Shown: in pieces, positions 21,801 to 38,879 of the stretch
Position numbering within the stretch: position 1 is the stretch's first letter
How the letters are laid out: every line of letters starts with the position of its first letter
Assembly (NCBI GenBank): GCA_964036155.1
Contig: OZ038423.1
Location: 35,975,249 to 36,039,248 of the forward strand
Direction: 5' to 3'
Length of the DNA stretch: 64,000 nucleotides
From: Diploscapter coronatus
Taxonomy: Eukaryota > Nematoda > Chromadorea > Rhabditida > Rhabditidae
Position numbers and translations under genes: made by a program
Notes under the pieces: generated by a model
Databases searched by the model: none
What the model saw: the letters and a program-made list of their open reading frames with translations, nothing else
What the model was told of the DNA's origin: nothing

Positions 21801-24800
21801 GGAGCGAGGAACGACGATAGGACGCAAGCGCAAAACAGTCGATGAGAGAAAAAGAAGAGAAAATAGGGGGAAAAAGACTGGATGCGTCGTGTTGTTTATT
21901 GGGTGTTCCCTTTCTCCTTACTTCTCATACTCTTTCTCTCTAGCAAATTATAGATCTCTTTTTTTGTTTTTACTTCTTTTCATCTCCTTTTCAAGATCAA
22001 TCTCTAGTTTTCCGACTTTTTTCACTATTCTCTCAAAGCACAATATTTTATGAAATCTCGAAATTTTCTGCATCTTTTTCCTCGTTTCAATTTCATTTTC
22101 TAACTTTTCTAACTGTCTGGGTCTTCCAATCTCTATTATTTACCCCTGAGCGACGTGAGTTTTCGTTTTCGTAAACAAGAAATTAAAGAATGGAGCGAGT
22201 GGAGAGGGGACGAAAGAAAAAAGCGCGAACTTTCTTTGTGCAAAGAGCCAAAACAATTTTTTGCATGTCAAGTAATCAGCAAAACATTGATTTTGCACTG
22301 TTTACTCTATAAACTTGGCTTAAAACTAATAAAATTACCTTTCTCGTTGACAATAGCCGACGAATTAGCGAAAATCGGAATGAATTTTAGACGTTGTGGA
22401 GTTAGGAAAAACGACGAATTGTTTGAGAAAATCCCGCTTGAAGAGGTGGAGAAATTCTTCCTTGCCAGAGCCAAAGCTAAGGGCAGTTTTGAGCGATCTT
22501 GCATCACATAAATTTAAGAAAAAAATAAGGAATCGAAACTGAGGTCGATTAGAAAATAAGAAATAAAAGCAGTAAAGGCAAGGCGCGATATGACTTGACT
22601 ATGCGATCGGAAAAATGCTTTACTTTTCTCTTTCTCTCTCCTCATACCAGATTCCCTATCCAGCTTTCTCTCTGACTTACTTCCTTGCATTTACTCCTCC
22701 CACTCTAAAAGGCGATAAATCTCAGATTTTTAAAATTGTAGCCTAGATCTGATGCGCGTATTGTTCTGAATCTAAAACACTAAAATTGAAGTTGAGCTGT
22801 AAAATGAGAAGAAAACGTAAATCTATACAATTACAAGAACATTACAGAAGAATCATAAATGAATAGTAAAAAAACTCATTCGTTTAGAACAATAAACCAA
22901 TTATCCCGGATTAAAGTTTGAATTTTTGACTACAAAAGAAATAATAATATATAAGTTACCTTAAAGAAAGAAAATTACAGTATCTCGAGCAGAAATTGCA
23001 TTTTATTCAGGAGGATTAATCAGATAAACAAAATTGATAGGCTTAATCCGCGAAAAATGCAAAAACAGCTGGAATCTCGCACACCGCAAATCCTCTTTCA
23101 ATTAATAAGCTTATTTTGATCAGCTTCATTTGGGCACGATTTTTAAATCGGACAGGAGAAAGATTAGATTGCATATGCTTTGTGATTTTAGGCGGAAGAC
23201 GGATTTCCTGCAGATAATTGAGATAGGTGGTAAATAAAATGATAGGAAAAGGCACACAAGTGATATTAGTCATCCTTCAGCAGGTAATGCTAATATTTTC
23301 CCCTTATCGTTTGGTCGAGCCTAGGAAGGACTAGGATATCAAACTAAACTAAAAACATGAAACTTGTATCCCAGAAGAGAATAATGTGGATGAATGAATG
23401 CTCAGTGCAGCTGATACAAAAGTAAAAGTTGATTTCTGAGTATCACTTTCCGAAAAAAATATGAATTTTATCAGAATTTTTGTGAATGAATGATATTGTT
23501 ATCAATCAGCGGATGATTTATGATTTGATCTGAATTGGGTGAATTTTGGTAAGCACTATATAGTGTATCATGCAAATTTGATGGTAATGTGATTTTCCGT
23601 ATTTTGGCAAATGATAAGCTCGATAATCAGCTTCTAGTCATTTCAAAAATATTTAAAATCCTGCATGATAACATCAAGATTAGCCTACGCAAGTCGCCGT
23701 AGAATTTATTCTCGGTGCGAATTTTTAATATCCCACAAAAAGAGCAAAATTTCACTTCCTCATATAAATTTGCAATTCATTTTTGATAATTCAAAATCTA
23801 AATTCTTGCAAAAAATTAGTTTCCAGGAAAGAGTTTTTTCACCAGTTCAATGGCTTGCAAATCGTATTCGCAAATTCAGTTCGAGTATACTTTGGACTTT
23901 ATTTGATAAGAGAATAAAAGAAAGAATGATTCTATTTCTGATTTGTCCGATATGTGATGTTCGGTAATGATGCAACATAATTGAAAATTTCAAAATCATA
24001 CCACTTAGAAATTGAAAATGACCTAGAATACGAAAAAAGTAGTAACAAATCAATATGCTCTTTCCTTATAATTAAAAATATAAAAAAGACTCACATCCCG
24101 ATCTTTTGCGTTCACCAATGACCAGGGGATGGAGACATTCCAGCATACTTGATAAGTAATATCTGAAACTTGATGATTTTACTGCATCACATCAAATTTA
24201 TCAATACGCATTGTGAAATATCGACATTCAGCAACGAAAGATCCAGATCAATAGAAACAGTTCAATTTTTATGTCTAATGGATTATGAACCTCGAAGTTT
24301 TTCGCTTTCAGACTGTCTCTTTCAAATAGTTTGCACATGAAAAATGAGTGATTCACTGGCTGGCTGTGAGCTTGCATTAAAAAATGACTAAAAGTAGATG
24401 ATCTTGGGTTCAATTAGATAAACATGAATTCCTAATAAAAATAAAAATTCAAAAGGGTTGATCCTCACTCAAAGTGTCTATATAATGGATTCGTGACTTC
24501 AAAAACCAATAAAATGTTATAACATGATTAGATAAATCAAATTTTTCATAACTCAAAAAGGCATAACCTTTCGAAGCTCCGACGTTTTATACGTGCGAAG
24601 AAAAAACCTAGGAATTCAAAGGTCAAGATTTTGGTGACTTTCGAGATCTCTGTTATATACATTTTTCAGTGAAGCGAACGATAAACATCGTGCAATGAAA
24701 ATGGTATGAAAAAACACGAAATCAAATACATTCCTTTTTAAGAAAGGAGAAAAATAGGGCTCTAAACAATAAATATTTGGGAATAGTAAAGAGACGAAAA

Positions 24801-25503
24801 GCGAACGGGGAAGTCTCATATAAAAAGAGGCGGGCCCAACTTGCTGACTTCCCGTTGGATTCCGACTCTTTGTGCTCTCTAAAATTTGCACGCACCCTCG
24901 TTCTTCACGTTTTTTTAATCTTATCTAACGCTATCTCCATCCAGTATTTGTCTCTTCTGAATAATGTCTAATTTTTCTGCATCTTTTTCCTCATTATTTT
25001 AAACACGATCAAAATTAATCTCTCTTCTGCAAGCGAGCGCAACCTGAAAACAATCCAAAGAGCGAGAAAAATACAACATTCTTGCGTTCAAAGATAAGAG
25101 GACGAAAAACGCATGACGTAAAAATTACTCAACAACTATTACTACATTTTTCAAAAATATTTCACTTTTTATTCCGACAATTATTAATTTCATAAGTGCA
25201 ACGTCCTACGTGCACACTTATGAAAAAGCTAAATTTAGCTCTGCCAAATTCGATCCAAAAACAATCAACAATCAAAATTCTAGGCATCAAATATTAGACA
25301 CCTGTAGTCAAGGTGACTTTTAACAATATTTTAGAAAACTTGCATAAAATGATTGTTTTACACCCACACATAATAGAGGCGGTTTTAGTAAGTTTAGAAA
25401 AGCAAGTCAAATTTCTAATGACTACAAAGTCATAGTAATAAAAATTTCATAATGATCCAAATGAATGTATATTTTCATCAGTTTTTTTACCGGTAAACAC
25501 TTT
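18864..25503. other. Long gene-poor region
   Basis: No splice-supported gene seen in 6.6 kb. Most is AT-rich. GC-richer islands stand out near 19500-19640, 20790-20880, 21715-21880, 22560-22640 and 24800-24900; the last contains CATATAAAAAGAGGCGGGC, a promoter-like TATA context. Open frames here, including 21517-22053 and 22155-22511, have no recognisable domains and nothing to support them. The right edge is the 3' flank of the PLP-fold gene and the left edge is upstream of the headcase gene. Confidence 0.5.
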
Positions 25504-27902
25504 TCAGGCTTTTTTGACACCCGAGTTCTTCCTAATTTTGCACTCATTGCTCGATAAGGGGTCGATACCGAATTTCAAAGCATTTTCAATAGCTTCTTGC
25601 CAGCAATCGTAGCTCTGAAATCATAATTTAGCAAAAATTTTGAGAAACTAACGGAAAGATTTTTTAAAAGTTCTTTCATAAGCTCCCTTCCCCATTTATT
25701 TTGTCTAGATATGAAAAATTAAAAAAATTTTTGGTTTACCCTCAGAGAATCAGAGTCCTTGAAATTCTCCTGAATCCACGTCCTATTGAAATACGACGTC
25801 TCGTAATTATCTCCGCTATCGGCCAAAATCGTTGCAACCATAAATCTATCTTTGCTTCTGAAAGGGAGTATCTTCATAAAAAGTTCACTTGAAAATATTC
25901 CTACGTATCCTGTGCAGCCAAATGAAGAGCAGCGACAAAATTGACACCTGTACTCGTGCCCCCATTGATACCGTGCTTCCGCATTACCTAAATATTCAAT
26001 GTTCGTGCTTTTTTCAACAGATTTTTGGCCTGCATGGCAGCAGTCGAAGCTAAGTCAGGGATTTTCAAGGCTCGATCGATCACAGCAGCGTCCAAACTGA
26101 AATTGATAAGAATTATAAAGAAAAATTCTTTATTCAGGTGATGTGCATCTTCACAGTCATGAAAAAATTACCTAGTCGTCTGTCCCTTGATAGCAGGACT
26201 ATCAGGACTGTATCCGATTCCGGCCATACCAGGCGGAACCCAGAGACTATTTCCGCTGACATTTGTGAACTGACTATGAATGACGTAGTCCCAGTAGACC
26301 GAAAACTCCGTATCAGCAAGCACAACTTGGGTATTGATCATGTACTTCTTGATGTAACGACCGACTGAAGTAATAGTACCTCCTAAAATTATCTGTGTAT
26401 GTTTCAAACAAATAGGATATCAGGGAATAGAAACGACGATTGAGCATTAGCATACTTGTAAATCTAAAGAAAAACAAATTATATAGATGAAATAAGAATA
26501 ATTCTTGAAATATTGCGAAAATAGTTCCAACCTGTTCCAGCGGCATGGACAAAATATTTCGGCACCAGTAGTTTTTCCCCGTTGAGATTGCCATCGTTTA
26601 GCTGATTGACCATTTCATGGAACATGTTTGTCGATTCGAATTGATAATTGCCGCCTAAATTTACCTTTCATTTAATTTATCAGAAAAATCTAACTTTCAT
26701 GAAATTCCTCTGCCAGAAACGAGTTGCCGAATTGGTTCATAAAGAAGCCATTACGATCCTCGGCGAATTTCCGGGCTCGAACCAATCTAAAATACTCGTT
26801 CTTATTATAATTATTTTTAGAAAATTATCCCATTATTGCAATTAAAGATTTTCTAATTCTATAATATCATATTTTTCCTGGAAATCTTTTCTGAAAAGCG
26901 CTAAAATCTCTTGGAATGAAAAATTGGATGTCACCTTTCAGCAATGGGCACTTTGATGACGGAAGCGCCCCACTGGGTTATGTGCTCCGTTTTGACGTCT
27001 TCGATCGTGTCGGGGACGATCGCTGTGAAATTGACACCGATCAACTTGCACATGTATGCGAGAGAAGCTGCCGTGTTGCCGGATGAAGCCTCGAAAACCG
27101 GTGTGTCTGAAGTAAAATAAATCCTTCAAATCTCAAAATCCAGATTCAGATAAAAAGCGAAATAGATGTAGCTGTATGTGAAATGATATGAAAATATGTA
27201 CTATTCACGAAAGAATTCCATGATTTTCCATAGGTAAAGGTCATAAGACCCAACCAATTCTTTTTTAGTTCGCATAAAATCCTAACTCTGTTTGATGTAT
27301 CCCTCAATCAGCGCCCAAGTGACGAGTGCCCAAGCATACCGATGCTTCAAACTGCCAGACTTCGTTCCGGTCTCATTCTTGAACACGATCTGCACATTCT
27401 CTCGAGCAGGTAGAGTGAATTTGTAGATGGGTGTATGTCCTATAGATTCTCGTTCCGTCCATAGCTTTTGTAACTGCTGCCGAGTCCAGGATTTATCTTC
27501 TGAGAAAATACTTTTCGTTAAGTTATGGCATTTGCATCATGTGAAGTCTTCCAAGACATCTTTACCAAGCTTTATCCGAATACTATGCTGGATAAAATAT
27601 GAAAGTGATTATCTGGGAAAGGTAATAGGTTTTGAGCGATAATTATAATTTTTCTGTAAACTCATCAAACTTTAAGTAGGAAATTACTTCCAAAAATCGC
27701 ACTTACCTGTCAACTGATCAGCCGGAGCAATTTCTAGCGGTGGGAGTTTAGGTTCTATAGTTTGCGGTGTCAAGATTGTGTTCAAATTGACGCTATTCTG
27801 TGAAATTTCAGAATAAACTAGACCCGAAAAACAATAATACAGCAGCCAAACGAATAACATAATTAGTTGAAATACTGCAAATTGCCTAATTACGACATGC
27901 AT
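25504..27902 (-). CDS. Secreted or membrane-anchored PLP-fold protein (cysteine synthase family, divergent)
   Basis: Ten exons give 461 aa: 27902-27707, 27499-27287, 27106-26935, 26786-26695, 26654-26532, 26382-26172, 26096-26030, 25987-25905, 25857-25740 and 25614-25504. The N-terminus has a long hydrophobic stretch (LIMLFVWLLYYCFSGLV) that acts as a signal or anchor. Fold type II PLP motifs follow: TKSGSLKHRYAW with the PLP lysine, ASSGNTAASLAYMC, the phosphate cradle HAAGTGGTITSVG and NGGTSTGVNFVAAL. It resembles the divergent C. elegans protein F13B12.4 in domain order, with a similar length. The substrate is unknown and a secreted PLP enzyme is unusual. The intron between exons 7 and 8 (25988-26029, 42 nt) needs a GC donor (CAG|GCCAAA) to keep frame; the alternative reading stops at once. 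Confidence 0.87.
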
Positions 27903-29259
27903 GATTATATCGAAAAGACGACAATTCGAATAGGTAATTAGCGACGATAATTGGGGTACTTTGGAGCAATAATTTATGAATTAGCAGGAAATGTAAGGAA
28001 TTCGTGGAAATTTCAAAAATACCCACTTGAAACGAGAATTGATCATTTGGCTTTACAAATTGGAACAATGCAAGGAATCTGAGTCATGAAAATGTGATAG
28101 ATTCATTGAAATCATCGAATTGAGGTGGCTCTATGAGAATTATGAATGGAAAGCCAACTTTGATCTAAAAAATACTTAAAAGGAAAATTTAGGAGTATTA
28201 ACGATATATTTTCGATAAGTAAAATCAAATGAAAAATCTAAAACGCTCAGATCTAAGAGGTTATAAAAATCAGGAAAATCTCGAGCATTCGGATTTAAAG
28301 AATGAGGAAAATCCCAAAAGTACCCTTTCGTCAAGAAGGATATCCGATTTCATTGAATTAAATAAAGTTGAATTTATCATTATAACAATGCCATCATCAT
28401 ATATAGCATTGGGATCAATCGATTTTTAGAAGGAAACTACATTGAAAATGCATGGTTTTCCAAATGGAAGTTTGTGTGCATATACCCTAAGAATTTTCAG
28501 TAAAAATGCTAAAGAATCAAAATCAATATGTATGTATATGTCATAAAGATAAGTCTGTTCAAAATGTGATGATTCGAACGCTTTCGAGTGTATATTCGAG
28601 TAAAAAATCGCGTAATATCAGTGAGCACCGTGTATTTACCGAAGATGCTCTAATTTTTCGGTGACAATCGAAAGGAACCATGCCATGCCACACAGGCGAA
28701 ATGGTTTGCTCAACAACGGATGCTAGCCAAACAAATTTCATGAAAATAGAGAAGCACTCGACAAAAGTTCGGTCGGTACATGAAAATCATCTTGGGAAGT
28801 ATATCCATTTGGAAAATTCACTCACGTTTGAAATGAAAGTGATCAAAAAGTTAGGCGAAACCTCTCATGAAATTATCAATTGAGAACATTTAGATCATGC
28901 AGGCTGAAATGATGCTATATAGCTGAAACCGATACAAGAAAAAACGAGTGTTATCAAAGTCATAAAACAACCAATTAGCCCAGTTTCTGAGGTCGACAGG
29001 AAAATCAAACCCAGGTGATTTCGTGATTTAGTGATCTATTCAATCCTGATCTAGTTTCACGAATACAAAGGGTTCGAATTACCACACGATCTTACGGATT
29101 ATGATATTTTCTTCGAATTATTGAAATTTGAAGAGAATATAATTTTTGATTAACTATCGACGAATTCCAGAGATTTTCATGTAAATCATGTGCATAGTAT
29201 ATATGTCACAGTAAGCTATCTCAAAAATCCACGTAAAGTTGGATAATTGGACTTTATAT
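27903..29259. other. Intergenic, no gene seen
   Basis: AT-rich, with no splice-supported exons. It presumably includes the promoter of the PLP-fold gene on its left side. Confidence 0.45.
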
Positions 29260-30094
29260 CTAAAGATAAAATTGAACAAAACGATATTTGGGAAAAATGA
29301 CTTGCTTTCTGAAGACTTTTGATACAATCTCCTTTTCTTGATCATCAGATTCTGTTGAATGAAAAAGACGCTGAATTTCGGACCAATCTGCAATCCTGTC
29401 TTCATACCGAATATTCCAAAAAAGTCCAAATGGATATGTTCGGTTTCAAATTTAAGAAGGCCTAAATTTTTCGAAACTAATAGCTAATCAAACAAGGTCA
29501 ATACCGAATTTATCCAAATGCATCGAACCTCGGTCTACATGAATGGTTTTAGCAGGTAGATTTATGAATTTATCAACTTGACTAGCGTGTAACTCAGCGA
29601 AATGCCAGACTAAATTCAAAAATCGAAATCCAATTCAAAAATTATGAATACCGTATCGAATTTTTCCTTCTTTGGTACTACTTCCTTACGATTTCTCATC
29701 TTATTTTTCAGAGGTTCAGTAACGTGCTCAGCGATTTTTGAATCATTCAGGCTTAAAATACTTATTTTTGGCTTTATGGAAAATTTCAAAATACCCAAGT
29801 TTAGCTTCATATCGTTTTTTATGTTTGAATGGTTTGTCGCATTTGAATGAAATTATGGTAATTAATTCATCCTGAATATAATTTTGGTTAAAAATATCCT
29901 TAAAATACTTACTTTTGAACTTGGCTGAATGCAATTGAACCAATCCTGATTTTGGGTTCGAGAGCGAGTGGAACATTTCTTTTAACAATCTGCATGAATC
30001 TGCGATTTATCCAAGCAGGTTGTTCAACGTCGTAGAAATTCAAGAATTCAGTAATAATCAAAACTAATTCAGTGGCTAGATTGTTTATCATCAC
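29260..30094 (-). CDS. F-box-like protein, possibly decaying
   Basis: The first exon from 30094 encodes MMINNLATELVLIITEFLNF and INRRFMQIV, an F-box-like helix pair typical of the large nematode F-box families that recruit substrates to Skp1-Cullin ligases. Likely further exons are 29871-29795, 29751-29690, 29609-29505, 29461-29408 and 29351-29260, joined by 40-60-nt introns in consistent phase and containing two similar segments (RGSMHLDKFG and TEHIHLDFFG), like the repeats of FTH-type proteins. The exon 1 to exon 2 join is the problem: the good donor GTAAGT at 29912-29911 gives an immediate stop, while a weaker GTTCAA (29920) or GTTAAA donor keeps frame. This may be a young pseudogene or a fast-evolving gene with a weak donor. 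Confidence 0.5.
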
Positions 30095-30313
30095 TAACTA
30101 AATAATTTTTCGTGAAATTTAGATTTTCGAATGTTAGTCCATGAATAGGTATTTTAACGAACCTATCATAATGTGCGGGAACTAATATTTTTCGCCTATT
30201 TTTCAGTTGTATTATTGATCCCATTTCTTTTTCTATTCGTTAAAAAGGAAATTTGCTGATTTTTGCCATAAGGTCTTTCGTGCAGCAATAAGTGAACACA
30301 TTTTCGCCTCATG

Positions 30314-30327
30314 GTCACCATAGCAAC
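30314..30327 (+). promoter_or_regulatory. X-box (DAF-19/RFX site) of dyf-1
   Basis: GTCACCATAGCAAC fits the nematode X-box consensus GTHNYYATRRNAAC at all 14 positions, 84 nt upstream of the dyf-1 ATG. X-boxes at this distance drive expression of ciliary genes in sensory neurons through the RFX factor DAF-19. Sequence and position are seen directly; function follows from established knowledge. Confidence 0.93.
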
Positions 30328-30410
30328 GAAATAAGCAAGGCATACTATCGACAGATGCAAGAAGCAAATTCAGTTCCTTCAAATCAAACTTTTTAAATCC
30401 ATTTGCGAAT

Positions 30411-33400
30411 ATGGCCTATTTACCCATAAAAGATGGTGAATACACTAGTACCATCTACAATTTGGTAAGTTTCTTCTAAAAAGCCGCCATGATTCGCCCT
30501 AAATTCTAGATAAAAGAGGGCAAGTACAACGAGTGTATCCGCATATTGCAGTATGAGCTTCAAAGATCTCCAAGGGTATGTCATTTTCCCGATCAATTTT
30601 TCGCTGTCATCATACCTCAATGCAAAATTACCTTTTCCTATTTTAGATTTCAATATTTAGCTCCAAAATTTATCTTTTCTTTCTCAGAATTTTTTTTACA
30701 ATCTGTCCTTTTGATCTGCACAAATATGGTTACAGTTGCAGAATCGGGTTGCCACTTCGCTACTTGGCTATTGCCACTTTTACAACCAAGACTATGTGCA
30801 AGCTGGGGAATGCTATGGTAAAAAAACTTTTCAGAAATTGAAAATCTTATTATTTTCAGGATATCTCTCGACTATCTATCCATCTCATCAAGAATACAAG
30901 CTCAACTTCGCGCAGTGTTTGTACAACTCGTTCATGATGTCAGAAGCCTTGTCGACCGTCGCTACGGTAAGCTAACGAAAATCGGACGAGATTGAACTTT
31001 ATGCAATGGCATAATTACTCTCACTCCATCAAGATGAAATTCGACATAAAACGCATCAAATAGCACTATTTAGATCGACGATCCATCCATGGTGAACGAC
31101 ATCGTCAAATTGGAAGCAGCAGTCAAGTATCGAGAAGGTGACGCGGCGAATGCTCGGATTCTCGTGGAACAACTCCCTCCAGATGACCCTGACATCGACA
31201 TCAATCTGGGTTGCATCGATTATAAAGTTGATACCACAATATCCTAGAAGATCATAATTCGGAGAGTTTAGGAAGGAAACTTTGATACCGCATTGGAAAA
31301 GTTCAACAAAGCATCAGCGTACCACGGATATCAGGTTAGAGCGAGAAAATGAACGATGAGAAATGGTCAAGATAGGTTGTTGGAAACATGAAATCCAAAA
31401 AGATACCTAAAAATGCTACCTCCAAATTTAAGCCCCAACTCGCCTATTCCATCGCGTTGTGTCATTACAAGAAGAAGGAATATACACAGGCCCTAAAATT
31501 CATTACTGACATTATCGATCGAGGCGTCAAGGATCACCCTGGTTCGTAGAAAGTATTTGAATCTCAAAAATACCAGCACCTTCTCCAGAACTCGGCGTCG
31601 GTCTCGCTTCTGAAGGCGTCGACGCGAATTCTGTCGGCAACACTCTTACCCTTCACGAATCGTCGCTCGTTGAAGCTTTCAACCTGAAATTCGCGATTGA
31701 ATATCGACTGAAAAATTGTGAGATAAGTTCAAACTCAAAGATTTGAATGAATTACAGATAGCGCAGCAAAAGAAGCTCTCATGGATATGCCCCCGAGAGA
31801 TGAGAGTGAACTGGACGCAGTGACTCTGCATAATCAAGCGATAACAGGTTTCAAAACTTTGATAAATAAACTGGAGATACATAACGATAATATTTTGGGA
31901 TTATCGAAATCATTCATTAAATAACTTCTAAACTATAAACATTTACTTAAGAAATGGATAAAGACCCTAGCAGCGGATTTTCGAAGCTGCAATTTCTTCT
32001 TACACAAAACCCATTTCCACCGGAGGCATTCGCGAATTTACTTGTTCTGTACATTAAATATGAGGTAACTTTGTCATCCGAAAAGTTGAATAGAGAATTT
32101 TTAGTATTACGATTTGGCAGCGGATGTCCTAGCAGAAAATGCGCATTACACTTATCGATATTTGACACAGGTTTAGATTCTTGAAGAAGTAAAGAAATCG
32201 AAAGATTCTAGCTGCAATTCGATTATTTCGACGCGATGATAAACATGATCACATCGCCTGAAATCGCGATTCAGAAATTGGACACTTTAGCTGGGGAGAA
32301 AATGAATGAGTTGAGGAAATTGACGAAGAAGGTTCAGGTAGGTTTTAAAAATACGTCTTTTAGAAAAACACTACTCAGGAATTAATCATGCCAGCAAATG
32401 ATCAGCAAAAATTTGTATATTTTTAAGAGAAGAAAATATTTAGGAAATCCGACAAGCGAATGATGAGCAAGCTGCTAAAACCGCAGTCGAAGCTTTCGAT
32501 GAAACTTTGGAAGTGTAAGTTTTCCATATAAAATTTTAGAAAAATCTTAACGTTTAGCTACTTACCGGTAATCATGGCCCAAGCGAAAATCTACTGGGAT
32601 AAAGGAAACTATGCGCAAGTGGAGAAAATTTTCAGGTACGAAGATAGAAAAAAATACGAAAAAATCTAAAGTTGTAGAAAGTCAGTCGAATTCTGTAGCG
32701 AGCACGACACATGGCGCTTGAACGTGGCTCACACGCTGTTTATGCAGGAACAGAAATTCAAAGAGGCTGCGGGGTTCTATGAACCAATCGTCAATAAAAA
32801 CTACGATAATGTGAATTTTTTAAGTTAAAAATGAATCGGTTACGCTTCAAAAACACCATATATTTGAAACCGTACAGAAGAATATTGAGTCGAATCGTCG
32901 AAAATAATCAAATTCAGATCCTCGACATATCCGCGATAATTCTGGCTAATCTATGTGTCTGCTACATCATGACGAACCAAAATGAAGAGGTATGAGAAAA
33001 TATCGAAGGAGAGAAATCACGAAAGGAAGTTTTAGGCCGAAGAATTGATGAGAAAAGTTGAACGAGAAGAGGAAGAAGCTCACGAATTGGACGAAAGTCG
33101 GAAGATCTACCATGTTTGCATCATAAACCTGGTCATCGGTACCCTATACTGCAGCAAGGTAAACTGACTCAAGATACATATTTTTTTTTATAAATCGAGT
33201 TCGCATTAAAAATGACCATTTCGTTGATTCAAAACGAATATAAAAATTTCACGAAGCATACAAAATCAATATCTTCTGAAGAATACGAAAGATCGACGAC
33301 TTTAGGGCAACTTCGAATTCGGTATCTCCCGCGTCATGAAGGCTATGGAGCCCCAGGAGCGGAGACTCGGCACAGACACTTGGTACTATGCGAAACGGTG

Positions 33401-33712
33401 TCTCTTAGCTACGATAGGTTATTTATTTTCCGAGAAAAGCGGATAAATTATCAATTTCTTTTAGAATCAATGGCGAAACATTTAATCGTCATTCGGGACT
33501 CGGTGGTACATGAAATTATCAGTTTTCTGGAGAAGTGTGAAAGTGGGATTTCTGGAAAGCTCGAAAAAAATCAATATTTTTTAGTTCATGGTCGAAATAT
33601 TCCAACAATCGTGGATGGCCCACTGGAAGGAACCGCGGACTCTTTGAAAAACACCGTGACTTACGAAGCGCGACTATTGAAAGCTCTACTCTTACAGATC
33701 TTGGATAGTTGA
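30411..33712 (+). CDS. dyf-1: TTC30/IFT70, intraflagellar transport TPR protein
   Basis: Twenty exons give 652 aa, all phases consistent: 30411-30464, 30510-30575, 30742-30817, 30860-30966, 31074-31226, 31272-31334, 31433-31541, 31577-31717, 31758-31847, 31952-32064, 32105-32170, 32212-32337, 32444-32514, 32558-32635, 32678-32810, 32918-32989, 33036-33158, 33306-33417, 33465-33542 and 33585-33712. The sequence is collinear with TTC30/DYF-1: IKEGKYNECIRILQYELQ, LLGYCHFYNQDYVQAGECY, MPPRDESELDAVTLHNQA, FLLTQNPFPPEAFANLLVLY, YYDLAADVLAENAHYTY and a C-terminal KNTVTYEARLLKALLLQI. It is a superhelix of TPR repeats in IFT-B, needed for tubulin glutamylation and distal cilium assembly in sensory neurons. 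Exons 7 and 10 use AAG acceptors. The X-box lies 84 nt upstream. Confidence 0.96.
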
Positions 33713-34382
33713 ATGAAAAATGTTATTTCTACGTCAAATAAATCAATTTTTCACGAAAAAGAACGAGCAAAAAGTTAGGGCATGATTTAGTATAACAATA
33801 TCATCTTACCCAAATTGCATATCTCACCCTCGATCACTATAAATACTCAACACTATCAGTTAATAAACGTCTTCGCTCGCGTCTTTGGTCTACCTTCTAG
33901 CCTCTACACAGCACACTAACTTCGTCTGCATCTTTGTGGGTAGCAGTACTCCACTCAAAAAAAAAATGAGATATGAACAAAATCGAAGCATTTTGTAAAG
34001 TTGCTGAAGTTGACTTACAATCTTTTTTTTTCATTTTTTTGCATATATTTTTTAAAATTTTCTCTATTTCTTTCGTTTCTTGAAGATTTTCCGCCCCAGT
34101 AAAAATGTGTCCCAGTTTTGCACTTGTCGAACGTGGTGTGTCGATTGTCCTTTTCCCCTCTCCCTTTTCCTCTCTCCTTTCCTCTTTATTGTCGTTGAGC
34201 CACCCTAATTATGCTATTTGTGCGGATTTATGAGCGTCATGTCTATTTTCGTTCAATTTTATGTTAATTTTCGCAATTTTCAGACTTGGTAGGAAGAAGC
34301 GGAGCAGAAAACACGGAACTTTACACCTGAATCACCAACCAAGAAGACTGGAGAAGAACAGTGATGGACGATGGGGTTAAGA
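33713..34382 (+). promoter_or_regulatory. dyf-1 to mannosidase spacer with TATA box
   Basis: After the dyf-1 stop there is a TATAAATA at 33838-33845 in a compact promoter-like context, followed by T-rich blocks and a long 5' leader up to the mannosidase start. The 670-nt distance argues against an operon. A TTTTCAG acceptor near 34276-34282 could bound a 5' UTR exon. Confidence 0.45.

Positions 34383-34390
<8 letters not shown>
34364..34390 (+). promoter_or_regulatory. uORF overlapping the mannosidase start
   Basis: ATG GAC GAT GGG GTT AAG AAT GCA TGA is an eight-codon upstream frame whose last codons overlap the main ATG at 34383 in another frame (AATGCATGA). Such an overlapping uORF would be expected to lower translation of the main frame. 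Confidence 0.5.

Positions 34391-38879
<4,489 letters not shown>

Noticed and set aside
21517..22511. Long plus-strand open frames of 178 and 118 codons
   Set aside because: No domain, no homology I recognise and no splice context; the first crosses purine-rich and pyrimidine-rich sequence that produces long frames by composition.
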